Source: Exiguobacterium sp. s122 | Lineage (GTDB): Bacteria; Bacillota; Bacilli; Exiguobacteriales; Exiguobacteriaceae | DNA: 64,000 bases | Direction of reading: 5' to 3' | Assembly (NCBI RefSeq): GCF_018618475.1 | Contig: NZ_JACSMD010000001.1 | Coordinates: 1-64,000 of the forward strand | Shown here: positions 43,092-51,389 of the stretch, one piece after another | Layout: each line of letters opens with the position of its first letter | How positions within the stretch are numbered: position 1 is the first letter of the stretch | Translations under genes and position numbers: made by a program | Notes under the pieces: generated by a model | What the model was told of the DNA's origin: nothing | Seen by the model: the letters and a program-made list of their open reading frames with translations, nothing else | Database searches by the model: none

Positions 43092-44039
43092 TTGCCAGTC
43101 AATCCGACGATTCAATTTTATTTGAACCAGCTGCAAAATGACTTACCGGCCACGTACGACCGATTGGATCCGCTCGAATTGAGACGACAAGAAGACGCAA
43201 TGATGACCCGGTTTCAACATAAAGAGCATGTCCTTGACGTGGAGGACAGCATGATTCCGCTTCAAGGACGAGAAATCCCGGCGCGAATTTATCGAATGAC
43301 CGACCAAACGGCCCCGGTGCTCGTTTACTTTCATGGGGGCGGTTACGTCACGGGTAGCATCGAGACCCACGACGCTGTTTGCCGGACATTTGCCAATGTG
43401 GCAAACTGTACCGTCATCTCAATCGGTTATCGGCTCGCACCAGAGCATAAATTTCCTGCCGCAGTCGAGGATGCATACGACGCACTCGATTGGGTCGCGG
43501 CACATGCCGAGACCCTTCGCATCGACCCAGACCGAATCGCCGTTGGCGGGGACAGTGCCGGCGGGACGCTTGCAACGGTCAGTGCGCTCATTGCGATTGA
43601 ACGAGGCGGGCCAAATGTGTTGCATCAACTGTTGCTTTACCCGGCCACCGGCACGGAAGAAAATATTCCGCTCTCCTTAATCGAGTATGCGAACGGCTAC
43701 TTGCTTGATGAACAGCTGATTCGCTGGTTCCAACATCAATATTTCATTGAAGAGGAGCAATTGACACACCCGTACGCTGCGCCGATTTTTTCACCGTTTC
43801 TCGGGCAATTGCCGTCGACGACATTACTGACGGCGGAATATGATCCACTTCGCGACGTTGGCCGAGCGTACGCGAACAAATTAATCAGTCTCGGTGTCCC
43901 TGTCACGTATAGTAACTACACGGGGTTGATTCATGGATTTGCCAATTACTATTATTACGTCCCTGAGGCAAAGCGTGCCGTGAAAGAGGCGGGACGCTCG
44001 CTTAAAGACGCATTCGATTATAAAAAAAATCGCCCGTGA
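43092..44039 (+). CDS. Alpha/beta hydrolase of the hormone-sensitive lipase family
   Basis: A 315-residue esterase/lipase. Oxyanion motif HGGGYVTGS (about residues 81-89), nucleophile elbow GDSAGG (about residues 156-161), and catalytic Asp/His in EYDPLRD and IHGF. This is the HSL/acetyl esterase group; the acyl substrate is unknown. The TTG start follows AAGGGA by six bases. It may be transcribed from the padR operon (60-bp gap). Confidence 0.9.
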   Translation: MPVNPTIQFYLNQLQNDLPATYDRLDPLELRRQEDAMMTRFQHKEHVLDVEDSMIPLQGREIPARIYRMTDQTAPVLVYFHGGGYVTGSIETHDAVCRTFANVANCTVISIGYRLAPEHKFPAAVEDAYDALDWVAAHAETLRIDPDRIAVGGDSAGGTLATVSALIAIERGGPNVLHQLLLYPATGTEENIPLSLIEYANGYLLDEQLIRWFQHQYFIEEEQLTHPYAAPIFSPFLGQLPSTTLLTAEYDPLRDVGRAYANKLISLGVPVTYSNYTGLIHGFANYYYYVPEAKRAVKEAGRSLKDAFDYKKNRP

Positions 44040-44052
44040 GGCGAATGTGAGC

Positions 44053-44088
44053 GACGAGCCAAAGCGACAAGCTATTGGTTCGTCTTTT
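44053..44088 (+). terminator. Intrinsic terminator after the esterase
   Basis: Ten-bp stem GACGAGCCAA / TTGGTTCGTC (one G-U pair) and T run. Confidence 0.85.
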
Positions 44089-44168
44089 ATGTTTTGCTGA
44101 TAACCCACTCTTTTTGAACTTGCCGGTGTCTTCCTGTACATTAGAGGCAGAGAGGGGTAATACACATT

Positions 44169-44873
44169 ATGAAACGATATGATGCGATTTTATTTGATGT
44201 CGACGATACGTTACTCGACTTTAAACAGAGCGAGCACGTCGCCTTAGAGCAGTTGCTCGCTGCCCACAACGTGCAAATGACGGATGCGTTGAAACAACAA
44301 TACGTGACAATTAACAACGGATTATGGCGCGCGTTCGAGCGCGGTGAAGTCGGGCGAGACGACGTCTTGATGGGCCGGCACACACAACTGTTCGATACGC
44401 TCGGCATTGCCATCGATGCCCATGAAGTCGAACAGCGCTATCGCGATCATCTGCACGCCGGGGTGCACATCATTGACGGGGCGCTCGAACTCGTCCAAAC
44501 GCTCAGCGAGCAGTATCCGCTCTATATCGTCACGAACGGGGTGACAGAGACCCAGTTCAAGCGGCTTGAGGCATCCGGGTTATTGCCGTATTTCCAAGAC
44601 GTGTTCGTCTCGGACGCGACCGGGTCGCAAAAGCCGATGAAACCGTTCTTCGACTATGTGTTCGACCGCGTGCCGAACGTAACGCCGGAACGTGGACTCA
44701 TCGTTGGTGACTCGTTGACGGCGGATATCGCCGGGGGACGTATGTATGGACTCGACACGTGCTGGTACAATCCGCACGAGATAGCCGCAACGGTGGAGAC
44801 GACGTATGAGATTCAAGACTTGCACGAATTGAAATCCATTTTATCGTCAACGGTCGATAAAGTGGGGCGGTAA
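44169..44873 (+). CDS. HAD hydrolase of the YjjG/YfnB type (nucleotidase)
   Basis: A 234-residue HAD phosphatase. Motif I is LFDVDDTLLDF (Asp nucleophile about residue 10), motif II IVTNG (about residue 119), motif III SQKPMKPFFDY, and motif IV IVGDSLTADI. The sequence resembles YjjG/YfnB, which dephosphorylate noncanonical pyrimidine nucleotides. The end overlaps the convergent NUDIX gene by 27 bases, an uncommon tail-to-tail overlap. Confidence 0.88.
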   Translation: MKRYDAILFDVDDTLLDFKQSEHVALEQLLAAHNVQMTDALKQQYVTINNGLWRAFERGEVGRDDVLMGRHTQLFDTLGIAIDAHEVEQRYRDHLHAGVHIIDGALELVQTLSEQYPLYIVTNGVTETQFKRLEASGLLPYFQDVFVSDATGSQKPMKPFFDYVFDRVPNVTPERGLIVGDSLTADIAGGRMYGLDTCWYNPHEIAATVETTYEIQDLHELKSILSSTVDKVGR

Positions 44874-45293
44874 TGACTGCGGTAGCGCATAAAGCGTCTC
44901 TGGGAACAGTTTCAACTCACGGAGCGCCTCAAGCGGCTGCCAACGATAGATGAGGTGATCGCCTTCCGGTCCGTGAAAGTCTCCGCGCCGGAGCGGAAGG
45001 TCCCCCGATACATAAAAAAAGAGGCCAATCTCATGAACCGTCCGCTCGAGATACGTGAAAAAATTCTCGGAGACGAATGCGAACGTCGTGCCCGTCACTG
45101 CGGCGTTCAGTTCTTCCTGGAGCTCCCGCGTCAAGGCGAGCTCGGCTTCTTCGCCGATGCCGACGCGGCCGCCCGGTAACGCCCAAAAGTCATCGTTCAC
45201 GTTCCGGTGAACGAGTAAATGCCCGTCTTGTACCCAAATGCCGGCGACACGATAATTGAACGTTCCGTGTTCGGTCGGAAATACGATATCCAT
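44847..45293 (-). CDS. NUDIX hydrolase
   Basis: A 148-residue NUDIX protein with the motif GGRVGIGEEAELALTRELQEELNAAV (about residues 41-66). The box core R-E-L-x-E-E is intact although Gly after EE is Leu-Asn. Substrate unknown. ATG 45293 is preferred because GGGAG lies eight bases upstream; the earlier in-frame ATG codons lack this spacing. It overlaps the HAD gene at the 3' end. Confidence 0.8.
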   Translation of the reverse strand: MDIVFPTEHGTFNYRVAGIWVQDGHLLVHRNVNDDFWALPGGRVGIGEEAELALTRELQEELNAAVTGTTFAFVSENFFTYLERTVHEIGLFFYVSGDLPLRRGDFHGPEGDHLIYRWQPLEALRELKLFPETLYALPQSLPPHFIDR

Positions 45294-45347
45294 CTTCATC
45301 ACTCCCATTCTTTTACTATTTTCCAGTATACGCCAAGGAGGCAGGTT

Positions 45348-45950
45348 ATGTTTCAATCAAACGAAAGATATGAAGGATTAGATTTTCGCGATGAGACACT
45401 CCGTGACGTCCAGCTCACCAAGACGACGTTCGAAAATTGTCGGTTCACGTATATCGATGCGACCGAGTTGGAGACCGAGCAGTGTCGATTCATTAACTGT
45501 GATTTCACCGATTCAAAGTGGAACGCCTCACGGCATAGCGGGAGCTCGTTTTTGAACTGCACGTTCACCGGAGCGAACCTGTTCTTATCGGAGTTCGACC
45601 AATGCAAGATGACAGGCTCTTCGTTTGAAGGTTGTGCGTTCGATGGGACGATCGTCCGAGGCGGGGACTGGTCGTTCGTCAATATGCGGCACGCACCACT
45701 TCGCAAGATGGATTGGTCCGGCGTCCGATTGATCGAGGCGGATTTATACGGTGCGGACTTGAAAGAATCGTGCTGGACGAACGCCGTGTTGTCACGTGCC
45801 GTGTTGCAGCATGCCGATTGTACAGGCGCTGATTTCGCCTCGGCCGAGATGGACGGTGTCGATTTCTCAGACGTTATTTTGAAACAAGCGACGATTGACG
45901 TCATGCAGGCGGTTCAAATCGCCCGCTCACTCGGAGCGAACGTCGTATGA
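45348..45950 (+). CDS. Pentapeptide repeat protein, Qnr-like
   Basis: A 200-residue right-handed beta-helix of A(D/N)LXX-type pentapeptides, continuous from about residue 5 to 180 with Cys-rich positions (F-E-N-C-R-F, F-I-N-C-D-F). The architecture, including a C-terminal helical tail (IDVMQAVQIARSLGA), resembles the Qnr/MfpA family of DNA-gyrase-protecting proteins. Quinolone protection is possible but not proven. The gene overlaps the downstream nucleotidyltransferase by four bases. RBS AAGGAGG six bases before ATG. Confidence 0.85.
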   Translation: MFQSNERYEGLDFRDETLRDVQLTKTTFENCRFTYIDATELETEQCRFINCDFTDSKWNASRHSGSSFLNCTFTGANLFLSEFDQCKMTGSSFEGCAFDGTIVRGGDWSFVNMRHAPLRKMDWSGVRLIEADLYGADLKESCWTNAVLSRAVLQHADCTGADFASAEMDGVDFSDVILKQATIDVMQAVQIARSLGANVV

Positions 45951-46786
45951 CCAATGAGCAAGTGCTCGAACAGTTGTGTGAGTTCATGAACCGAGACGAT
46001 AACGTCCGGGTCCTCGTTTTAAACGGGTCGCTCGCCAATCCGAACGTGGATCGGGATGATTATCAAGATGTCGATGTCTCTTGCTTTGTACGGGATATGT
46101 ATGCTTTTCTTCGCGATTCGTCCTGGATTGACCATTTTGGCGTGGTGCTCCTCCAACAACGTCCGGATGAGGTACAAGAACACACTTCGTACAATCGTTA
46201 TGCGTATCTGGTTCAATACGAGGCTGGCCACCGCATCGATTTGACCGTTCGTCCGCTTTGTGATCTCGAGACGGCGTTACGAGCGGACTCACTCAGTCTC
46301 GTCCTTCTCGACAAAGACGAAATCGCCGGTCAGCCCATCTCGTCCGATGAGACGTATCGCGTCAAGCGGCCGAATTCATTTGACTATGAGCAATGTTGGA
46401 ATGAATTTTGGTGGGTCTCGCTTTATGTCATAAAAGGATTACGTCGGAAACAGATACTCTATGCGCTTGACCATCTGACGATTATGCGGAGTATGTGGAA
46501 GCAAATGATGGCATGGAACGTCGGATTTGCGACAGACTTCACGGTGAATATCGGTAAATCAGGTGACGGGCTTCATCATTACGTCCAATCTGAGGAATGG
46601 GAAGCCTATTTACAGAGCTATAAGGCTCACGATACGGTGTCAATTGAAGCGGCATTCCAAACGATGACACATCACTTTGAACAAGTGAGTCGTCGCGTAG
46701 CGATTTGCGCTGGGTTCGACGATCGCGCAGAGGAAGTCCAGCAATTACGTGCTGCGTATTCTACCCTTTGGTATTCAAACGATTAA
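45947..46786 (+). CDS. Aminoglycoside 6-adenylyltransferase-like protein
   Basis: A 279-residue nucleotidyltransferase related to ANT(6) (AadK-type). Motifs: LNGSLANPN, then the paired acidic YQDVDVSCFV (catalytic Asp residues about 38-41), D-L-T-V-R-P, FWWVSLYVIKGL.R, and HLTIMRSMW. Streptomycin adenylylation is the family activity; this gene might instead be a chromosomal relative without clinical resistance. It is tightly coupled with the Qnr-like gene (ATGA overlap). Confidence 0.85.
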   Translation: MTNEQVLEQLCEFMNRDDNVRVLVLNGSLANPNVDRDDYQDVDVSCFVRDMYAFLRDSSWIDHFGVVLLQQRPDEVQEHTSYNRYAYLVQYEAGHRIDLTVRPLCDLETALRADSLSLVLLDKDEIAGQPISSDETYRVKRPNSFDYEQCWNEFWWVSLYVIKGLRRKQILYALDHLTIMRSMWKQMMAWNVGFATDFTVNIGKSGDGLHHYVQSEEWEAYLQSYKAHDTVSIEAAFQTMTHHFEQVSRRVAICAGFDDRAEEVQQLRAAYSTLWYSND

Positions 46787-46834
46787 GTTTTCACGTAGTC
46801 GGGAAATCCCCCAATATAGAAGGGGGAATGACGC

Positions 46835-46987
46835 TTGAATCCGTATACCACGTTTATCGCGCTCCTAGTCGGGAGCCTGCTTTTATTTGTCGGTCTTCGA
46901 ACAAAAAAATGGCCGATTATTGTGATCGCCATGTTTCCACTCGGACTCGTCGCATTTAACATGTATTTACTTATTACCGGACGCTAG
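46835..46987 (+). CDS. 50-residue two-helix membrane protein
   Basis: A TTG-started reading frame eight bases after AGAAGGGGG encodes about 50 residues (MNPYTTFIALLVGSLLLF...), with two hydrophobic helices around the turn RTKKWP, ending in TGR. It is too short for most automated callers, but the ribosome binding site is strong and the composition is that of a membrane peptide. Role unknown. Confidence 0.6.
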   Translation: MNPYTTFIALLVGSLLLFVGLRTKKWPIIVIAMFPLGLVAFNMYLLITGR

Positions 46988-46998
46988 AAGGCTGCTTA

Positions 46999-47394
46999 TC
47001 AGTCTTCTTTTTTGTACATAGATTTCATGAAAAATGCGGTTGGAAGCAAAACACCGATGGCCGCCTCGATCAGAGCAAAGATGCGTGCTGGACCAATCGG
47101 AAGCATATCGCCAAACCCAATCGATAACAGGGTAACCCCGCTGAAGTAAAGTAAATTTTGCCACGTCGGTTCGACGACCGTCATCGATTCTAATGACGTT
47201 ACAAGGACAATACCATCGCGCGATAAAGCATAATAAATGACGGCGAATCCGATCATGATGACGCATAAACTGACAAACAAATGACTGAAGAAACGCCCGT
47301 CGAACCCGGTCTGACGATGTGTTTTGTGCCGTAAAAATGTCACAACGTTTAATGCAATAAAGCAGAGTGCCACCGTTAGTAAAATGGTATTCAT
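46999..47394 (-). CDS. Two-helix potassium channel (Ion_trans_2)
   Basis: A 131-residue protein with hydrophobic helices at about residues 3-21, 37-57 and 103-122 and the selectivity filter SIGFGD (residues 91-96) preceded by a pore helix (NLLYFSGVTLL). This is the K+ channel signature (TxGYGD-like, with F for Y). There is no cytosolic RCK domain, so a small KcsA-like channel is suggested. It is convergent with the 50-residue gene. Confidence 0.85.
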   Translation of the reverse strand: MNTILLTVALCFIALNVVTFLRHKTHRQTGFDGRFFSHLFVSLCVIMIGFAVIYYALSRDGIVLVTSLESMTVVEPTWQNLLYFSGVTLLSIGFGDMLPIGPARIFALIEAAIGVLLPTAFFMKSMYKKED

Positions 47395-47464
47395 CTTCTC
47401 ACCCCTTTCAACAAACTGTTTCCTCGATCAGGTGCCTCAAACAGAGAGAATGGGATGAAACGGT

Positions 47465-47492
47465 TTGATTTTAGTGTGATTCTTGGTATGAT
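47465..47492 (+). promoter_or_regulatory. Promoter of the thi operon
   Basis: TTGATT (47465-47470), 16-bp spacer, TATGAT (47487-47492), just upstream of the TPP aptamer. Confidence 0.6.
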
Positions 47493-47525
47493 GTGTCCGA
47501 AGACGACCGAATTTCATAATGTTTG

Positions 47526-47613
47526 CCACTAGGGGAGTCGCATGACGCGGCTGAGATGGACGAGGTCCAGACCCTTTGAACCTGATCTAGTTCACGCTAG
47601 CGGAGGGAAGTGG
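47526..47613 (+). ncRNA. TPP riboswitch (THI box) controlling tenA-thiMDE
   Basis: Conserved blocks GGGGAG, CTGAGA, ACCCTTTGAACCTGATCT and GGGAAG are in order; P1 is CCACT / AGTGG. It precedes an intrinsic terminator and the tenA operon. TPP binding is expected to terminate transcription. Confidence 0.97.
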
Positions 47614-47644
47614 GCGAAACGACTCTTCTCACGCTGTATGTCCG

Positions 47645-47678
47645 ACGCCGCTTCCGTTATGGGAGGCGGCGTTTTTTC
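47645..47678 (+). terminator. Riboswitch-controlled terminator before tenA
   Basis: Stem ACGCCGC(TTCC) / (GGGAG)GCGGCGT with a T run. Its arm CCGCTTCC (47648-47655) can pair instead with GGAAGTGG (47606-47613) of the aptamer, giving an antiterminator. Confidence 0.9.
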
Positions 47679-47701
47679 ATACTAAAAAGGAGGAGTTCAA
47701 C

Positions 47702-48376
47702 ATGACGTTCACCCAACAAATCCGACAAGAGGCGGATGCCTTATTCCAAGCGAGTTTTGACCACCCGTTCGTCCGAGCACTTGGCGAAGGGACGCTCGAC
47801 GAAGCGAAATTCCGCCATTATGTGATGCAAGACTCGTATTATTTGAACCAATTTTCAAAAGTACAGGCGAGAGGCGCGATCGTCGCGCCTGACATGGAAC
47901 TGTCGAGCCGATTTTTAACCCATGCCCTTCACACGATTGAGGCGGAACACGCGTTACATCGTGAGTTTTTCACGATGCTTGACGTGACCGAGGAAGAGCG
48001 ACGAGCGTTTGAGCCGGCACCAACCGCCTACGCGTACGCCATGCATATGCAACAAGCCGGACCGACACTCGGGGACGTGCTCGCGGCGATTTTACCGTGC
48101 TACTGGGTATACTACGAAATCGGCGAACGGTTGAAAGATGCAAAACCGGACCACCCGATTTATACGGCTTGGATTGCGACGTATGGGTCAGAATGGTTCC
48201 GTGAACTCGTTGAAGAACAGATTGAACGGCTCGATGTCTTGGCCGAGCAAGCGACAGAAACCGAACGCAAACGTTATCGCCAATCGTTCTTGAAGAGCTG
48301 TTATTACGAAGTGGCGTTTTGGCAGATGGCTTGGACGCTTGAGACGTGGGCTGTTCCGGTGGAGGTGAACCGATGA
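47702..48376 (+). CDS. tenA: Thiaminase II / aminopyrimidine aminohydrolase
   Basis: A 224-residue TenA protein: HPFVRALGEGTLDEAKFRHYVMQDSYYL near the start, AEHALHREFF, and LPCYWVYYEIGE with the catalytic Cys (about residue 137); FWQMAW lies near the C-terminus with the expected Glu just before. TenA salvages the pyrimidine from degraded thiamine. It is the first gene of the operon after the TPP riboswitch; RBS AAAGGAGGAG. Confidence 0.95.
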   Translation: MTFTQQIRQEADALFQASFDHPFVRALGEGTLDEAKFRHYVMQDSYYLNQFSKVQARGAIVAPDMELSSRFLTHALHTIEAEHALHREFFTMLDVTEEERRAFEPAPTAYAYAMHMQQAGPTLGDVLAAILPCYWVYYEIGERLKDAKPDHPIYTAWIATYGSEWFRELVEEQIERLDVLAEQATETERKRYRQSFLKSCYYEVAFWQMAWTLETWAVPVEVNR

Positions 48377-49161
48377 AACGTGATTTGTGGGATAACGTTC
48401 GGGTCGAGCGACCGCTCGTCCATAACATTACGAACATCGTCGTCGCGAACTTTTCGGCAAACGGATTGCTCGCGATTGGAGCATCGCCGGTCATGGCATC
48501 AGCCATCGAAGAAGTGGCGGAAATGGCGACGGTGAGCGATGCGCTCGTATTAAACATCGGTACGCTCGATGCGACGACGGAAGCGACGATGATTCGGGCG
48601 GGGCAAGCCGCGAACGAGTCGGGTCGTCCCATCGTCTTCGACCCGGTCGGTGTCGGCGCGACATCATTTCGGCGTCAAGTAGCGACTGCGATCCTCGATC
48701 AGGTGCAGGTGACGGTCATCCGGGGGAACGCCGGTGAGATTGCGACATTGATTGACCGAACGGCCCACACGCGTGGGGTCGATGCTGGAGAAGCGTTGCA
48801 TGACGTGACAGACGTCGCGCGCGAGGCGGCTAAACGATATCACTGTGTCGTCGCCGTGACCGGGGAGACGGACGTCGTCAGCGACGGGGACGTGACGATT
48901 GAAATCAAAGGGGGAACCGAAACGATGACGCGGACGACCGGGACCGGCTGTCTACTCAGTGCGATCGTCGGTGCGTTTCTTGCGGTCGAGGCTGACGCGA
49001 TGACCGCGACGTCGACGGCACTTGCCGGGTACGCCCGCTGTGGGGAGCTCGCGACAATGCGTGCTGATGGCCCTGGCGATTTTCCGGCTCATTTTTTGAA
49101 CGAGCTTGGGAAGATGACCGCAATCGAACTACCGAGCGACCGAATCGAGGTGGTATCATGA
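48373..49161 (+). CDS. thiM: Hydroxyethylthiazole kinase
   Basis: A 262-residue kinase: RPLVHNITNIVVANFSANGLLAIGASPVMA at the N-terminus, DPVGVGAT, RGNAGEI, and the catalytic TTGTGCLLSA (Cys about residue 193). ThiM phosphorylates the thiazole taken up by ThiW or salvaged. ATG overlaps the tenA stop; RBS GGAGGTGAACCG. Confidence 0.96.
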   Translation: MKRDLWDNVRVERPLVHNITNIVVANFSANGLLAIGASPVMASAIEEVAEMATVSDALVLNIGTLDATTEATMIRAGQAANESGRPIVFDPVGVGATSFRRQVATAILDQVQVTVIRGNAGEIATLIDRTAHTRGVDAGEALHDVTDVAREAAKRYHCVVAVTGETDVVSDGDVTIEIKGGTETMTRTTGTGCLLSAIVGAFLAVEADAMTATSTALAGYARCGELATMRADGPGDFPAHFLNELGKMTAIELPSDRIEVVS

Positions 49162-50000
49162 AGCGCGCACAAGTGTTGACGATCGCCGGTTCCGATTCAG
49201 GCGGAGGCGCCGGCATTCAAGCTGATTTGAAGACGTTTCAAGAACTCGGTGTATTCGGGACGAGCGTCTTGACGGCAGTCACGGCTCAAAATACACGTGG
49301 CGTGCATGGCGTCGAAGCAGTCTCGCTAAATTTGCTCGCACAACAACTCGATGCGATCGGTGCTGACTTTTCAATCGAGGCATGCAAGACCGGGATGTTA
49401 TTCGATGCGAGTCGCATCGAGGCCGTCGCGTCTGCAGTGAAGCGGCATGCGTTCAAACAGCTCGTCGTCGACCCGGTCATGATCGCAAAAGGTGGCGCAT
49501 CATTACTTCAAGATGCAGCTGTTGATGCACTCAAGACGTCCTTGTTACCGCTCGCGACCGTCGTTACGCCAAACGTGCCGGAAGCGGAAGTACTGACAGG
49601 ACTGACAATCCGCTCATCCCGAGATCGTTTTGAAGCGGCAGAGCGCATCTTGTCGCTCGGTGCGAAAGTCGTCGTCCTAAAAGGAGGACACCTTGAAGGC
49701 GAACGTGCGGAAGACCTCGTCTTGACGGCGTCAGAAGCGTTTCTCGTCTCGGCACCGCGCATCCAGACGCAAGACACGCACGGCACTGGGTGCACGTTCT
49801 CGGCGGCGCTCACGGCCGAGCTCGCTAAAGGTCGTCCAATGATCGAGGCGACCGTGACAGCAAAACGGTTCATTCAAAGTGCGATTGCCCATGGCCTTGA
49901 GATCGGTTCAGGGCATGGACCGACGAACCATTGGGCGTACGGGATGCACGGAGAGGAGGCTGTGACGATTGAAACAATCACGACAAGCCGAGCTCGCTGA
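49158..50000 (+). CDS. thiD: Hydroxymethylpyrimidine/phosphomethylpyrimidine kinase
   Basis: A 280-residue ribokinase-fold enzyme: TIAGSDSGGGAGIQADLKTFQELGVFGTS, DPVMIAKGG, TPNVPEAEVLTG and DTHGTGCTFSAALTAELA (GTGC anion hole). It phosphorylates hydroxymethylpyrimidine twice, supplying HMP-PP for ThiE. It overlaps thiM by four bases and thiE by 32 bases. Confidence 0.95.
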   Translation: MKRAQVLTIAGSDSGGGAGIQADLKTFQELGVFGTSVLTAVTAQNTRGVHGVEAVSLNLLAQQLDAIGADFSIEACKTGMLFDASRIEAVASAVKRHAFKQLVVDPVMIAKGGASLLQDAAVDALKTSLLPLATVVTPNVPEAEVLTGLTIRSSRDRFEAAERILSLGAKVVVLKGGHLEGERAEDLVLTASEAFLVSAPRIQTQDTHGTGCTFSAALTAELAKGRPMIEATVTAKRFIQSAIAHGLEIGSGHGPTNHWAYGMHGEEAVTIETITTSRAR

Positions 50001-50610
50001 ACAATTAGAACTTTACTTTATCTGTGGGACAACGAATACGAAAGACATCTTCCGAACGGTCGAGACAGCATTGCAATGTGGTGTCACATGTTTTCAATTT
50101 CGCGAAAAAGGAAATGAGGCACTGTATGGAGATCAAAAAGAAGCGGTGGCTCGGACGTTACTTCAACTCTGTCGTGCGTACGGCGTACCGTTTATCGTAA
50201 ACGATGATGTTGAGTTAGCATTGAAGCTTGATGCAGACGGGGTGCATGTCGGACAAGAAGATGTGTCAGCTCATCGCGTCAGGCAGATGATTGGGGCAGA
50301 TAAATGGCTAGGTGTTTCCGTCCACTCGCTCGAAGAAACAGCGACGGCAATAGCGCATGCGGACTATGTCGGCATCGGTCCCGTCTTTCCGACGAACTCA
50401 AAAGTGGACGCCGGGGAAGTGAACGGCACGACGCTCATTCGGCAAGTGCGGGCAACGTATCCGGAACTCCCGATCGTAGGGATTGGGGGCATTCGGCCTG
50501 AACATGTCGAGTTGATTCGACATGACGGGGCAGACGGGGTCGCCATCATCTCGGCCATCGCTTCGGCGCCGGACGTGGCAGCAGCCACACGACGTTTCAA
50601 GTGTCTCTGA
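49969..50610 (+). CDS. thiE: Thiamine-phosphate synthase
   Basis: A 213-residue TIM-barrel enzyme: FQFREKG (pyrimidine-PP binding Arg/Lys), VNDDVELALKLDADGVHVGQED, GVSVHSLEE, and GIGPVFPTNSK with C-terminal GIGGI. It joins the pyrimidine and thiazole phosphates to give thiamine phosphate. TTG start after GAGAGGAGG; overlapping thiD. Confidence 0.95.
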   Translation: MKQSRQAELAEQLELYFICGTTNTKDIFRTVETALQCGVTCFQFREKGNEALYGDQKEAVARTLLQLCRAYGVPFIVNDDVELALKLDADGVHVGQEDVSAHRVRQMIGADKWLGVSVHSLEETATAIAHADYVGIGPVFPTNSKVDAGEVNGTTLIRQVRATYPELPIVGIGGIRPEHVELIRHDGADGVAIISAIASAPDVAAATRRFKCL

Positions 50611-50633
50611 ATTCGATTCGAGGAGGAAGACAA

Positions 50634-51266
50634 ATGAACGTATTTGTAATTGGTGCGAACGGACAAATTGGAAAACAGCTCGTTCAACGCTTACACGAAG
50701 AGGGCAAGCATAACGTGACGGCGATGGTACGAAAAGACGAACAACTGGAGAAATTTAAACAGGACGGCTATCGGGCTGTGCTCGGGGACCTCGAAGGCGA
50801 TGTTGCGAATCTGGCGGACGCCATCGATGGTGCCGACGTCGTCGTATTTGCAGCGGGTTCTGGCGGACATACAGGAGCTGATAAGACGCTCTTGATCGAT
50901 TTAGACGGGGCGGCGAAAAGCATCGAGGCCGCGAAGCAACAAGGGGTGAAACAGTTCGTCATGGTGAGTGCATTGAAGGCGGAAGATCGCGCGGCATGGC
51001 CGGATAAGATGAAACCGTATTACGTAGCGAAGCATCATGCGGACCGTATACTCGAAGAAAGCGGGCTCGCATACACGATTGTCCGTCCAGGGGCATTGAC
51101 AGACGATGCCGGCACCGGGAAAGTGCAGGCGGGGGACGTGTCGACTGGCGAAATCCCACGTGCTGATGTGGCTGCCTTCCTCGCCCATGTGATTGGACGC
51201 GATACGGCCTACAATAAAGCGATTGACCTCGTCAAAGGCGATACGGCAATCGAAGACACGTTATAA
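50634..51266 (+). CDS. NAD(P)-binding protein (YhfK-like SDR/NmrA type)
   Basis: A 210-residue atypical SDR: NVFVIGANGQIGKQLVQRL (GxxGxxG), MVRKDEQ, LGDLEGD, MVSAL and YTIVRPGALTD. It resembles B. subtilis YhfK. Substrate unknown. ATG after GAGGAGGAAGACAA, 24 bases after thiE, so it may ride on the thiamine operon without a thiamine role. Confidence 0.85.
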   Translation: MNVFVIGANGQIGKQLVQRLHEEGKHNVTAMVRKDEQLEKFKQDGYRAVLGDLEGDVANLADAIDGADVVVFAAGSGGHTGADKTLLIDLDGAAKSIEAAKQQGVKQFVMVSALKAEDRAAWPDKMKPYYVAKHHADRILEESGLAYTIVRPGALTDDAGTGKVQAGDVSTGEIPRADVAAFLAHVIGRDTAYNKAIDLVKGDTAIEDTL

Positions 51267-51276
51267 CGAGTCGAGA

Positions 51277-51305
51277 CGAGCGGATCACTTCCGCTCGCCT
51301 TTTTA
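51277..51305 (+). terminator. Intrinsic terminator after the YhfK-like gene
   Basis: Eight-bp stem CGAGCGGA / TCCGCTCG, then GCCTTTTTA. Confidence 0.88.
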
Positions 51306-51389
51306 TGTGCGTGCATCGACTCGATAAAGGAAACGATGCATCCGATAGAGAAAGTAGAGACGTATCTGTCTTGAGAAAGGGGTCCATCC

